This document shows positions 32,543-40,064 of a stretch of DNA of 44,340 nucleotides, piece by piece. Position 1 is the stretch's first letter. Every line of letters begins with the position of its first letter. This DNA comes from Microbacterium testaceum (lineage in GTDB: Bacteria; Actinomycetota; Actinomycetes; Actinomycetales; Microbacteriaceae): NCBI RefSeq assembly GCF_006539145.1, contig NZ_BJML01000016.1, forward strand, positions 1 to 44,340, written 5' to 3'. Under the pieces are notes generated by a model. That model did not search any database. It was not told the origin of the DNA and worked only from the letters and a program-made list of their open reading frames with translations. Position numbers and translations under genes: made by a program.

Positions 32543-33994
32543 AAAGCCGATCTCGTGGGTCGCCGTCGCACATCGGGGCGGGCGCTCTGGCTCCTCGGCC
32601 CGGCGATGGTCGCCGGCGTCGCCTACCTCGACCCCGGCAACGTCGCGAGCAACATGACCGCGGGCGCGACCTTCGGCTACCTGCTCGTGTGGGTCGTGGT
32701 GCTCGGCAACGTGATGGCGTGGCTGATCCAGTACCTCTCGGCGAAGCTCGGGATCGTCACGGGTGAGAGCCTCCCCCAAGTGCTCGGCCGCCGCATCCGC
32801 CGGCCCTGGGCGCGCCGGGCCTATTGGCTGCAGGCCGAGCTCGTCGCGATGGCCACCGACGTCGCCGAGGTCATCGGCGGCGCCGTCGCGCTGCACCTGC
32901 TCTTCGGCATCCCTCTCGTGTGGGGCGGGGTGATCACGGGCGTCGTCTCGATGGGCCTCCTGCTCGTGCAGACGCGGCGCGGGGCGCGGGCGTTCGAGAC
33001 GGTACTGATCGGATTGCTGCTCGTCATCGCCGTCGGCTTCACCTTCGGGCTGTTGTTCGCCCCGCCCGAGCCCGCCGGGGTGATCGGGGGCCTCGTGCCG
33101 CGGTTCGAGGGCAGCACCTCCGTGCTCCTCGCGGCCTCCATCCTCGGGGCGACGATCATGCCGCACGCGATCTATGCGCACTCCGCTCTCGCGCGCGATC
33201 GGTTCGCGCCGGCGGCGGCGAGCGCAGCCGCACGCGTCGAGACGACGTCCACGCGCCCGGCACCGACTCCCGACCGCGTCACAGCCGCCGGAACAGACAT
33301 CGCGCCCGGAACGACCGATCGAGCCACGGCGACGCCCTCTCCCGCGCCGAGCGGCCTCGGCGCGAACGCGGGCGAGAACGCGGGCGGGACTCCGGGCGCT
33401 CAAAGCCGCGCCGACGCCCTCGCCGACGCCCGCGGCATCTCGACCCCGCGTCTGCTGCGGGCGACGCGGTGGGACGTCACGATCGCGCTCGCTGTGGCGG
33501 GCACCGTGAATCTCGCGATCCTTCTGCTCGCCGCCGCCACCCTCGCCGGGGTCGAGGGCACCGACAGCCTCGAGGGCGCGTACGCGGCGCTACGCGAGGG
33601 CCTCGGCCCGCTCGTCGCCACCCTCTTCGCGGTGGGCCTGCTCGCCAGCGGTCTCGCGTCGACCTCCGTCGGCGCCTATGCGGGCGCCGAGATCATGCAG
33701 GGGCTCCTCCACGCGCGCATCCCCCTGCTCGTCCGCCGCCTCGTCACCCTCGTGCCCGCCCTCGTGATCCTCGGCCTCGGCGTCGACCCCACGCTCGCGC
33801 TGGTGCTCAGCCAGGTCGTGCTGTCGTTCGGGATCCCGTTCGCGCTCGTCCCCCTCGTGGCCCTGACCCGTCGACGCGATGTGCTCGGCGACTACCGCAA
33901 CCGCGGGGCGACCACGGCGGCCGGGGTGCTGGCATCCGTGTTCCTCATCGCCCTCAACGCTCTGCTCCTGTGGTTGGTCTTCACCGGAGGTTAG
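32534..33994 (+). CDS. mntH: NRAMP-family Mn2+/divalent metal transporter
   Basis: A 486-aa proton-coupled metal importer. The metal-site motifs are DPGN in helix 1 (VAYLDPGNVASNMTAG) and the helix-6 MPHAIYAHS; helix 3-4 carries AELVAMATDVAEVIGGAVAL. The chain is about 60-70 residues longer than usual because of a Thr/Pro/Ala-rich, probably disordered insertion at about 222-300, between helices 6 and 7 on the cytoplasmic side. The start ATG 32534 is fixed by the DPGN spacing and the -10 hexamer; the open frame upstream is not protein-like. A DtxR-type regulator follows, whose -10 overlaps the mntH stop, and two inverted repeats flank the mntH promoter, so Mn-dependent repression is likely. 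Confidence 0.94.
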   Translation: MPKKADLVGRRRTSGRALWLLGPAMVAGVAYLDPGNVASNMTAGATFGYLLVWVVVLGNVMAWLIQYLSAKLGIVTGESLPQVLGRRIRRPWARRAYWLQAELVAMATDVAEVIGGAVALHLLFGIPLVWGGVITGVVSMGLLLVQTRRGARAFETVLIGLLLVIAVGFTFGLLFAPPEPAGVIGGLVPRFEGSTSVLLAASILGATIMPHAIYAHSALARDRFAPAAASAAARVETTSTRPAPTPDRVTAAGTDIAPGTTDRATATPSPAPSGLGANAGENAGGTPGAQSRADALADARGISTPRLLRATRWDVTIALAVAGTVNLAILLLAAATLAGVEGTDSLEGAYAALREGLGPLVATLFAVGLLASGLASTSVGAYAGAEIMQGLLHARIPLLVRRLVTLVPALVILGLGVDPTLALVLSQVVLSFGIPFALVPLVALTRRRDVLGDYRNRGATTAAGVLASVFLIALNALLLWLVFTGG

Positions 33995-33997
33995 GCT
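33992..33997 (+). promoter_or_regulatory. -10 hexamer TAGGCT overlapping the mntH stop
   Basis: It contains the mntH TAG stop and lies 6 nt before GTG 34004, so mntR may have its own leaderless promoter in addition to read-through. Confidence 0.5.
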
Positions 33998-34003
33998 GAC
34001 GCT

Positions 34004-34639
34004 GTGGACTCGCCCGTGGCCGACGACTATCTCAAGGCGATCTATCACCACACCGAGTGGCAGGACAGCCCGATCACGCCCTCGCAGCTCGCGGCCGTGC
34101 TGGGCCTCGCCCCCTCGAGCGTGACCGAGATGGTCAAGAAGCTCGCCGCGCAGGGACTCGTCACGCATCGGCCGTACGGACCGGTGTCGCTGACCCCCGC
34201 GGGTCGACACCGCGCGGCGGGCGTGATCCGCCGCCACCGCCTCATCGAGACGTGGCTCGTGCGCGAGTTCGCGTACTCCTGGGACGAGGTGCACGACGAA
34301 GCCGAGGTCCTCGAGCATTCGCTGAGCGACCGACTGCTCGAGGGCATCGACGAGCGACTCGGTCGCCCGCGTTTCGATCCCCACGGAGACGCCATCCCGG
34401 ATGCCGACGGCTCGGTGCACCGCGAACCCTTCGTGCTCCTCGCCGAGGCGTCGATCGGCCACGCGGGGCGCGTCCTGCGCGTCAGCGATCGCGATCCCGA
34501 GCTGCTGAGGGCGCTCGTCGAGAACGGCATCGACGTCGGGCACGAGCTCGAGGTGCTGAGCGACGATGTCGTGCGCGCGGACGGCACCGAGGTGGCGCTG
34601 CCGACCGGCGCGAGCAGTTCGGTCTGGCTCACGCGCTGA
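34004..34639 (+). CDS. mntR: Manganese-responsive DtxR-family regulator
   Basis: A 211-aa DtxR/MntR repressor. The winged helix is DYLKAIYHHTEWQDSPITPSQLAAVLGLAPSSVTEMVKKLAAQGLVTHRPYGPVSLT in parts (1-64). The dimerisation domain has the metal ligands: D8 at the position of MntR Asp8 (Met10 in DtxR), H78, H97, E101 at the position of DtxR Cys102, E104 and H105. Asp and Glu at the two discriminating positions favour Mn2+ over Fe2+. A C-terminal SH3-like (FeoA) domain is present (FVLLAEASIGHAGRVLRVSD...). It directly follows mntH. Metal-loaded MntR should repress mntH, plausibly through the TTTCGG inverted repeats at its promoter. Confidence 0.92.
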   Translation: MDSPVADDYLKAIYHHTEWQDSPITPSQLAAVLGLAPSSVTEMVKKLAAQGLVTHRPYGPVSLTPAGRHRAAGVIRRHRLIETWLVREFAYSWDEVHDEAEVLEHSLSDRLLEGIDERLGRPRFDPHGDAIPDADGSVHREPFVLLAEASIGHAGRVLRVSDRDPELLRALVENGIDVGHELEVLSDDVVRADGTEVALPTGASSSVWLTR

Positions 34640-34645
34640 AAGGGA

Positions 34646-34672
34646 GTCTCCGCTGGCGTGCGCGCCGGAGAC
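34646..34672 (+). terminator. Hairpin after mntR
   Basis: GTCTCC (34646-34651) pairs with GGAGAC (34667-34672) and GGCG (34655-34658) with CGCC (34663-34666), with a 3-nt bulge, 6 nt after the mntR stop. Confidence 0.5.
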
Positions 34673-34790
34673 CGTCGCGCGAGCCACTGTCGGTGCACGG
34701 GAGGAGACCCGTCGAGGGGAGGGCCCGGGCGAGGTTCTGCTTCCTCCGCTCGCGGATTCTCCTCCGCTCAGCCGTGCCGGGATACCGGAT

Positions 34791-35738
34791 TCAGGATGCC
34801 GCGCGCCGAGCTCGATCGAAGGGCCACCGCACGTGGGTCGCCGTCTCACACGCGCGCCAGAGGTCGGCGCCGAGTTCGCTGCCCCGTGTGCGGCGGGCGG
34901 GGGTCGCCACGCGCGGGACTCCCCGGGCGACGAGCGCCGGTCCGTACATCGTGCCGCCCTCGGCGTGCGGGTCGACGAGCGCGCGGACGAGAGCCCAGGC
35001 CCCCTGCTCCTTGGACTGGGTGATCGGCGCCTGGAGATTGTCGAAGAAGCGCGTGAGCCGGCTCGGCTCGTTGACGCCGCGCACCCCGCGCGTGCGACCG
35101 CTGGTCGAGTAGCCGGGGTGGGCCACGAGGCTCTGGATCGGAACGCCGTGGGCGAGCAGCCTCTTCTGCGCCTCGAGCGCCAGCGCGGTCGTCGCCGCCT
35201 TCGACTGCACGTAGGCGCGCCACGGCGAGTAGCCCTCGCGCAGTTCGGGGTCGGTGGGCACATGTCGCCAGAGCGACGTCGACATACTGCCCACCCAGAC
35301 CATGCGTCCGCGAGCTGCGGCGAGGGGCTTGAGCAGCTCACCGGCCAGGGCGAAGTGGCCCAGCACGTTGGTGGCGAACACGAGTTCGTGACCGCCGGCG
35401 GTCTCGCGCTCCTTGGGCGGGTGGACGATACCGGCGTTCAGCAGGAGCCCGTCGAGCCGTCCGCGCGCACGGGCGGTGGCGGCCGCCGCTCGCACCGAAC
35501 CCATGTTGCTGGTGTCGAGCAGGAGCGTCTCGATGCTGGCATCCGGGGTCGAGCGCATGATGGCGGCCTTGGCCGCGGACATCTTGTTGGGATTCCGACC
35601 GGTGAGCAGCACGTGGGCGCCGGCGGCGGCGAGCTGCTCGCACGCGAAGAAGCCGAGCCCGCGGGTCGCGCCCGTGACGAGATACGACCGCCCGGAGAGG
35701 TCCGGCAGGTTCTCGGGATCCCATTCGGTTCGCGTCAC
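34791..35738 (-). CDS. SDR-family oxidoreductase (retinol dehydrogenase/WWOX-like)
   Basis: A 315-aa short-chain dehydrogenase. The cofactor motif TGATRGLG is near residues 22-29, followed by LLTGRNPNKMSAAKAAI, typical of NADP binding. NAGIVHPP takes the NNAG position, and the catalytic Tyr/Lys is in RAYVQSKAATTALA with Ser in VWVGSMSTSLW. The C-terminal region (NLQAPITQSKEQGAWALVRALVDPHAEGGTMYGP) resembles retinol-dehydrogenase-like SDRs; the substrate is unknown. GTG 35738 has TAGGGT 6 nt upstream (35750-35745). It stands alone and converges on mntR. Confidence 0.88.
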   Translation of the reverse strand: MTRTEWDPENLPDLSGRSYLVTGATRGLGFFACEQLAAAGAHVLLTGRNPNKMSAAKAAIMRSTPDASIETLLLDTSNMGSVRAAAATARARGRLDGLLLNAGIVHPPKERETAGGHELVFATNVLGHFALAGELLKPLAAARGRMVWVGSMSTSLWRHVPTDPELREGYSPWRAYVQSKAATTALALEAQKRLLAHGVPIQSLVAHPGYSTSGRTRGVRGVNEPSRLTRFFDNLQAPITQSKEQGAWALVRALVDPHAEGGTMYGPALVARGVPRVATPARRTRGSELGADLWRACETATHVRWPFDRARRAAS

Positions 35739-35744
35739 CCTTCG

Positions 35745-35750
35745 ACCCTA
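35745..35750 (-). promoter_or_regulatory. -10 hexamer TAGGGT, leaderless promoter of the SDR gene
   Basis: On the minus strand, 6 nt before GTG 35738. Confidence 0.5.
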
Positions 35751-35932
35751 ACGAGATCCGGTGCGTCCGTCACGGGTGCATTCCGGCAACGGAATACCGT
35801 CCGGTAAAAAGTTTTCTACGACTTCGCGTGACGAATCGTGCCCGAGACCCGTCTTCTTCGTGAGCCACCCGCTCCGTCGCGACGAGATAGCTTTCGCCGC
35901 CGACGCCGACACGAGAAAGAAGGAGTCAGATC

Positions 35933-36103
35933 ATGGGTCTCGACGACAAGATCAAGAACGCCGCTCAGGACATCGTGGGCAAGGCGAAGGAAGCGATCGG
36001 CAACGCGACCGACAACGACAAGCTCGCCGCCGAGGGCAAGGCCGACCAGGTCAAGGCCGACGCGAAGAAGGCCGGCGAGAACGTGAAGGACACCTTCAAG
36101 TAA
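35933..36103 (+). CDS. CsbD-family stress protein
   Basis: A 56-aa CsbD-like protein, MGLDDKIKNAAQDIVGKAKE onward, built of Lys/Ala/Asp-rich amphipathic helices with the family's repeat pattern (DKLAAEGKADQVKADAKKAGENVKDTFK). CsbD proteins accumulate in general stress, and their biochemical role is unknown. ATG 35933 has a good AGAAGGAG ribosome binding site 7 nt upstream, one of the clearest in the window. A TAGCTT -10 candidate lies at 35888-35893. The gene stands alone in a 460-bp interval and ends in a hairpin followed by a T-rich stretch, an arrangement fitting high expression. Confidence 0.9.
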   Translation: MGLDDKIKNAAQDIVGKAKEAIGNATDNDKLAAEGKADQVKADAKKAGENVKDTFK

Positions 36104-36119
36104 GTCGGCATCCGCGGAC

Positions 36120-36150
36120 GGGCGGGCCACGACTCCGGTCGGGTCCGCCC
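36120..36150 (+). terminator. Intrinsic terminator of the CsbD gene
   Basis: 9-bp stem (36120-36128 with 36142-36150, one G-U pair) and a 13-nt loop, followed by a T-rich run starting at 36154. It starts 16 nt after the stop. Confidence 0.7.
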
Positions 36151-36200
36151 GCGCTCTTTCAAGCCCCCCCTCTTTTCGAGGCGGTGTCGGGGCCCGGGTT

Positions 36201-36206
36201 TAGGCT
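36201..36206 (+). promoter_or_regulatory. -10 hexamer TAGGCT, leaderless promoter of the HAD gene
   Basis: It lies 6 nt before ATG 36213; no ribosome binding site. Confidence 0.55.
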
Positions 36207-36212
36207 GGCCCC

Positions 36213-37043
36213 ATGCGGACCCGAGGCGACATAGAGTGCTGGCTCACCGACATGGACGGTGTGCTCGTTCACGAGAACACCCCCATCGCCGGCGCGTCGG
36301 AGCTGCTCGCGCAGTGGCGGTCCGAGGGCACACCGTTCCTGGTGCTGACGAACAATTCGATCTACACGCCCCGCGATCTCAGCGCACGACTGCGGGCCTC
36401 CGGCCTGGTGGTCCCCGAGTCCGCGATCTGGACCTCCGCGCTCGCCACCGCCGATTTCCTCCAGTCGCAGATGCCCGGTGGATCCGCCTTCGTCATCGGC
36501 GAGGCGGGTCTCACGACCGCCCTCCACGAGGCGGGCTTCATCATGACCGAGACCGCCCCCGACTACGTCGTCGTGGGCGAGACTCGCAACTACTCGTTCG
36601 AGGCGATTACCAAGGCGATCCGCTTCATCCGCGGGGGAGCGCGTTTCATCGCCACGAACCCGGATGCCACGGGCCCCTCGACCGAGGGCGTCCTGCCCGC
36701 GACGGGAGCCATCGCCGCCCTCATCACCAAGGCCACCGGCAAAGAGCCGTACATCGTCGGCAAGCCGAATCCGATGATGTTCCGCTCCGCCCTCAACCGC
36801 ATCGGGGCGCACAGCGAAAACACCGGCATGATCGGCGACCGCATGGACACCGACATCGTCGCCGGCATCGAGGCGGGGCTGCACACCGTGCTCGTCATGA
36901 CCGGCATCAGCGACCAGCGAGAGATCGAGCGCTACCCCTTCCGCCCCGACGAGATCCTCGGCTCGGTCGCCGAGCTCGTGCGCCAGGAACCCCTCGAGTC
37001 CGACCTCGCCGACGGCGAAGAGGGCCTCGAAGCGGGTCTCTGA
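36213..37043 (+). CDS. HAD-superfamily IIA phosphatase (NagD-like)
   Basis: A 276-aa HAD-IIA hydrolase. Motif I is LTDMDGVLVHEN (nucleophile Asp and acid Asp of DxD), motif II is VLTNNS, the Lys motif III is VGKPNPMMF, and motif IV is MIGDRMDTDI. The C2a cap lies between motifs II and III (GEAGLTTALHEAGFIM, RFIRGGARFIATNPDATGPSTEG). The family dephosphorylates nucleotides or sugar phosphates in the cytoplasm; the substrate is not predictable. It is followed by a 48-aa membrane protein 29 nt later. Length is normal. Confidence 0.92.
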   Translation: MRTRGDIECWLTDMDGVLVHENTPIAGASELLAQWRSEGTPFLVLTNNSIYTPRDLSARLRASGLVVPESAIWTSALATADFLQSQMPGGSAFVIGEAGLTTALHEAGFIMTETAPDYVVVGETRNYSFEAITKAIRFIRGGARFIATNPDATGPSTEGVLPATGAIAALITKATGKEPYIVGKPNPMMFRSALNRIGAHSENTGMIGDRMDTDIVAGIEAGLHTVLVMTGISDQREIERYPFRPDEILGSVAELVRQEPLESDLADGEEGLEAGL

Positions 37044-37072
37044 CCCGACCCCGACCCCGACGAGGAGACACC

Positions 37073-37219
37073 GTGGACGACCGTACGCTCTGGCTGATCG
37101 TCGCCTTCTTCATCACGGCGGGAACGCTCGTGGCCTTCATCGTGCAGTGGCGCCGCTCGCGGCGCGGCGGCGGGGGGCGTCGCGACCCGTTCGACGGGCC
37201 GGGGGACGGGTCGCCCTGA
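37073..37219 (+). CDS. 48-aa single-pass membrane protein
   Basis: One N-terminal membrane helix, LWLIVAFFITAGTLVAFIV (residues about 6-24), followed by a basic, Gly/Arg-rich tail (QWRRSRRGGGGRRDPFDG). The GTG 37073 has a strong GAGGAG (37062-37067) 5 nt upstream, so it is translated. It is 29 nt downstream of the HAD gene and probably in the same transcript. Unrecognised; the charge pattern predicts a cytoplasmic C-terminus. Too short for many gene finders, which makes it easy to miss. Confidence 0.7.
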   Translation: MDDRTLWLIVAFFITAGTLVAFIVQWRRSRRGGGGRRDPFDGPGDGSP

Positions 37220-37269
37220 GGCGGGCCCCGCCGCCGCGGGGAGCATCGACGCACCCGGCGGCTGCGCGC

Positions 37270-37307
37270 TGGCATCCGTCACGCCGTCACCGAAACAGGG
37301 GATGCCA
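37270..37307. terminator. Weak hairpin with inverted GGCATCC/GGATGCC arms between convergent operons
   Basis: TGGCATCC (37270-37277) and GGATGCCA (37300-37307) form an 8-bp stem with a 22-nt loop. It lies between the HAD operon and the pyrE stop. The same 206-bp gap has a near-repeat of CGCCCTGT at 37324 and 37343; nothing else is seen. Confidence 0.4.
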
Positions 37308-37426
37308 CCAGAACACGACGAAACGCCCTGTCTCCGTCGCACCGCCCTGTTCTCGTCACAGCGCGGCGACGCACCGACGCACCCCGGCGGCGCGCGCAGG
37401 CCGAGGGTCCGGCAGGGCGGGACTGC

Positions 37427-38005
37427 TTACTGCGGGGCGAGGCCCAGGTCGTCGAGGTCGATGGATGCCAGCCACTGCAGGCCCGCGGCCTCGATCGCAG
37501 CCTGCGCTCCGGTCTTGCGGTCGACGATGACGGCGACAGCGACGACCTCGGCACCCGCGCGGCGCAGCGCCTCGACGGCCTTGAGGGCGGACTGGCCGGT
37601 GGTCGAGGTGTCTTCGACGACGACGACGCGCTTGCCCTCGACATCGGCGCCCTCGATCTGGCGACCGCGGCCGTGGTCCTTGGGCTCTTTGCGCACGACG
37701 AACGCGTCGAGCGGGGTTCCGGCGTGCACCGACTCGTGCATCACGGCGTTGGCGATGGGGTCGGCCCCCAGCGTGAGGCCGCCGACGGCGACGACGCCGT
37801 CGAGGTCTTTCACCAGGTCGAGCACCAGCCGACCGATCGCGGGGGCGGCGCGGTGGTCGAGGGTGAGCTTGCGCATGTCGACGTAGTACGTCGCCTTCTT
37901 GCCGCTCGAGAGGGTGAAGTCGCCGTGGAACACCGCCTCGTCCTTGATGAGGCCGATGAGGGCCTGACGGTCGGCTTCGAGCTCGGGCGTGGAGGCGGTG
38001 GTCAC
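37427..38005 (-). CDS. pyrE: Orotate phosphoribosyltransferase
   Basis: A 192-aa enzyme that joins orotate to PRPP to give orotidine monophosphate in pyrimidine synthesis. The PRPP loop is VVVVEDTSTTGQSALKAV (about 131-148). The N-terminal FTLSSGKKATYYVDMRKLTLD is the family's substrate-binding segment, and FVVRKEPKDHGRGRQIEG is the flexible catalytic loop with Lys and His. GTG 38005 has TAAACT 7 nt upstream (38018-38013), so it is leaderless. It is divergent from xth, with an 83-bp shared upstream region. Confidence 0.96.
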   Translation of the reverse strand: MTTASTPELEADRQALIGLIKDEAVFHGDFTLSSGKKATYYVDMRKLTLDHRAAPAIGRLVLDLVKDLDGVVAVGGLTLGADPIANAVMHESVHAGTPLDAFVVRKEPKDHGRGRQIEGADVEGKRVVVVEDTSTTGQSALKAVEALRRAGAEVVAVAVIVDRKTGAQAAIEAAGLQWLASIDLDDLGLAPQ

Positions 38006-38012
38006 GGCGTCG

Positions 38013-38018
38013 AGTTTA
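38013..38018 (-). promoter_or_regulatory. -10 hexamer TAAACT, leaderless promoter of pyrE
   Basis: On the minus strand, 7 nt before GTG 38005. Confidence 0.5.
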
Positions 38019-38075
38019 GTGCTCCGTCCTGATCACGCCGGGGCTGCTCCGCACGGCGATGTCGGCGCACGAAAG

Positions 38076-38081
38076 TAGGCT
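38076..38081 (+). promoter_or_regulatory. -10 hexamer TAGGCT, leaderless promoter of xth
   Basis: It lies 7 nt before ATG 38089. The spacer between hexamer and ATG is itself GGATGCC. Confidence 0.55.
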
Positions 38082-38088
38082 GGATGCC

Positions 38089-38934
38089 ATGCGCCTGGCC
38101 ACCTGGAACGTCAACTCCATCCGCGCCCGCGTCACCCGCACCATCGAGTTCTGCGTGCGCGAGCACATCGACGTGCTGGCGATGCAGGAGATCAAGTGCA
38201 AGACGGAGCAGTTCCCGTACGCCGCCTTCGAGGAGGCGGGGTATCACGTCGCCGCGCACGGTCTCAATCAGTGGAACGGCGTCGCGATCGCCAGCCGCGA
38301 GCCACTCGAGGACGTCGAGATCGGCTTCCCCGGCATGCCCGGCTTCGAGAAGGGCAAAGAGGGGCCCGACCTCCCCCAGGAGGCCCGCGCGATCGGCGCC
38401 ACCGTCGACGGCGTGCGCGTGTGGAGCCTCTACGTGCCGAACGGTCGCGGGCTCGACGACCCGCATTTCACCTACAAGCTCGACTGGCTCGACAAGCTGC
38501 GGCAGTACACGGCCGACGCCCTCGCCGCCGACCCCGATCTGCCCCTCGCGCTGACGGGCGACTTCAACATCGCCCCGACCGATGCCGACAACGGCGACCC
38601 CACGATCGTTCAGGGCGCGAGCACGCACGTCTCGCCCGTCGAGCGGGAGGCGTTCGCCGCGTTCGAGACGGCCGGGCTCACCGACGTCGTGCGCCCGCTC
38701 ATCCCCACCGGCTACACGTACTGGGACTACAAGCAGCTGCGCTTCCCCCGCAACGAGGGTCTGCGCATCGACTTCATCCTCGGCTCGCGCGCCTTCGCCG
38801 ACGCCGTGCACGGCGCCGAGATCCACCGGAACGAGCGCAAGGGCGAGGTCCCCAGCGACCACGTCCCCGTCGTCGCCGACCTCGACCTGTCGGGGGCCGA
38901 CGACGATGACGACCTGCCGATGATCTTCGGCTGA
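38089..38934 (+). CDS. xth: Exodeoxyribonuclease III (AP endonuclease family)
   Basis: A 281-aa EEP-superfamily nuclease for abasic-site repair and 3'-to-5' exonuclease activity. Catalytic residues are visible: N7 (LATWNVNSI), E34 (MQEIKCK), Y113-region YVPNGRG, D and N in LTGDFNIAPTDAD, and D/H in the C-terminal SDHVPVVADL. The ATG at 38089 starts the family N-terminus; an in-frame ATG 9 nt or 30 nt earlier would fall before the predicted transcription start. The acidic C-terminal tail (DDDDDLPMIFG) is a small addition. It pairs, as a repair gene, with the HhH-GPD protein elsewhere in the window only by function. Confidence 0.95.
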   Translation: MRLATWNVNSIRARVTRTIEFCVREHIDVLAMQEIKCKTEQFPYAAFEEAGYHVAAHGLNQWNGVAIASREPLEDVEIGFPGMPGFEKGKEGPDLPQEARAIGATVDGVRVWSLYVPNGRGLDDPHFTYKLDWLDKLRQYTADALAADPDLPLALTGDFNIAPTDADNGDPTIVQGASTHVSPVEREAFAAFETAGLTDVVRPLIPTGYTYWDYKQLRFPRNEGLRIDFILGSRAFADAVHGAEIHRNERKGEVPSDHVPVVADLDLSGADDDDDLPMIFG

Positions 38935-39304
38935 GCGCCGAGGACACCGGGCCGGGGCGTCGCGCGGTCGAACGACCTCGTCAGAATCGGATGACCTCGT
39001 CGAAATCGGACGCCGTGCGCGCTGCCGTCCGATTCTGGTGCGATTCTCCGATTTCGGCGCCGTTACGCGGGCTCCGGGGCGGCGCGCCGCGATTGAGCGC
39101 ACGGCATCCCGGGACATCGGGCCCGCGGCATCCGGACCCGTTCGGGTGACACCTGCGGGCCTCTTCGTTCGTGCGCAGCGCAGCAGAATCGGACCGCCGC
39201 AACAGAATCGGACCGACTCCGCGGCGGTATCCGGATCCGACGTACCCATCCGGATCCGCGGCCGGGCACCTGCCGTCGCATTCGACCGCGGAGGGGATCG
39301 CACG
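38935..39304. repeat. Intergenic region with an iterated CAGAATCGGA motif and a doubled ATCCGGATCCG
   Basis: This 413-bp gap between xth and the FMN reductase gene (including the terminator listed separately) carries no convincing gene. CAGAATCGGA occurs at 38982-38991, 39184-39193 and 39203-39212, its reverse complement at 39028-39037, and the near forms CGAAATCGGA at 39001-39010 and TCCGATTTCG at 39047-39056. ATCCGGATCCG occurs at 39229-39239 and 39248-39258. Two GGCATCC sites are also present. Confidence 0.7.
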
Positions 39305-39338
39305 ACGGCGGGGCCGAGGCGAACCCCGACCCCGCCGT
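39305..39338 (-). terminator. Terminator hairpin of the FMN reductase gene
   Basis: Perfect 9-bp GC stem (39305-39313 with 39330-39338), 16-nt loop, ending 9 nt beyond the stop of the minus-strand gene at 39348. No U-tract. Confidence 0.65.
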
Positions 39339-39347
39339 GCGGGAGCG

Positions 39348-39920
39348 TCAGACCGCGGGCACCTCGGCCGGTGCGGTGCGCGCGATGAGCGTCACCAGCG
39401 CCTCGATGATCGAGCGGAGGAACGCCGCGGTGCCCTCGTCGGTCACGGTTCCGTCGTCCTCGAAGAGGCCGGGGGTCGACTGGATGTAGCCCTCGGGCTG
39501 GCCGAGGACGAGAGCGTTGTAGTGCAGGAGCACCGAGCGCAGGTGCTGCTGGCCGGCGGCCGTGGCGATACCGCCCTGCGAGGTGCCGATGACGGCGGTG
39601 GGCTTGTCGTTGAACGACGCCTCGCCGTAGGGGCGCGCCGACCAGTCGAGCGCGTTCTTGAGCACGCCCGGGATCGAGCGGCTGTACTCGGGGGTCACGA
39701 CGAAGACGCCGTCGGCGTCTTCGATGGCCTTCTTGAATTCTGTCGCGACCTCGGGGAAGTTCCCGTCGTAGTCGGGTGAGTAGAAGGGCAGGTCCTTGAT
39801 CGGGATCTCCTTCAGGGTCACGCCCTCGGGGGCGACCTTCTCGAGTGCCTTCGCCAGACGGCGGTTGATCGAGGTGCTGGAGATGCTGCCGACGATGTAG
39901 CCGATCGTGTAGTCGGTCAC
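39348..39920 (-). CDS. NADPH-dependent FMN reductase / NAD(P)H oxidoreductase
   Basis: A 190-aa flavodoxin-fold reductase. The phosphate-binding loop is GSISSTSINRRLAKAL, then IPIKDLPFYSPDYDG and the family signature VFVVTPEYSRSIPGVLKNALDWSARP, with GTSQGGIATAAGQQHLRSVL after it. It reduces FMN, quinones or azo compounds with NAD(P)H. The GTG 39920 has AGAGGA 5 nt upstream; an in-frame extension to 39977 has no homology or ribosome binding site. It is divergent from the histidine kinase gene and stands alone. Confidence 0.88.
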   Translation of the reverse strand: MTDYTIGYIVGSISSTSINRRLAKALEKVAPEGVTLKEIPIKDLPFYSPDYDGNFPEVATEFKKAIEDADGVFVVTPEYSRSIPGVLKNALDWSARPYGEASFNDKPTAVIGTSQGGIATAAGQQHLRSVLLHYNALVLGQPEGYIQSTPGLFEDDGTVTDEGTAAFLRSIIEALVTLIARTAPAEVPAV

Positions 39921-40052
39921 GATGATCCTCTTTCCGGACGACGGGGGCGCCGGGCGCCCTGGTTCATTCACGTGCAAGCATCGCGGTCGAACCTGTATTC
40001 CCCCTCTTCTTGACTCCGCCTCACGGGGGATGCAGGTGTCGGCGGTCGCCTC

Positions 40053-40058
40053 TAGCGT
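40053..40058 (+). promoter_or_regulatory. -10 hexamer TAGCGT, leaderless promoter of the two-component operon
   Basis: It lies 6 nt before ATG 40065. GGAGGG also lies in the spacer but touches the start codon. Confidence 0.45.
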
Positions 40059-40064
40059 GGAGGG

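Noticed and set aside
35791..35813. GGAAT...GTT resembling a stress sigma (SigR/SigH) promoter upstream of the CsbD gene
   Set aside because: Spacing is 15 nt where about 16-19 is usual, and a TAGCTT box nearer the gene explains transcription at least as well.
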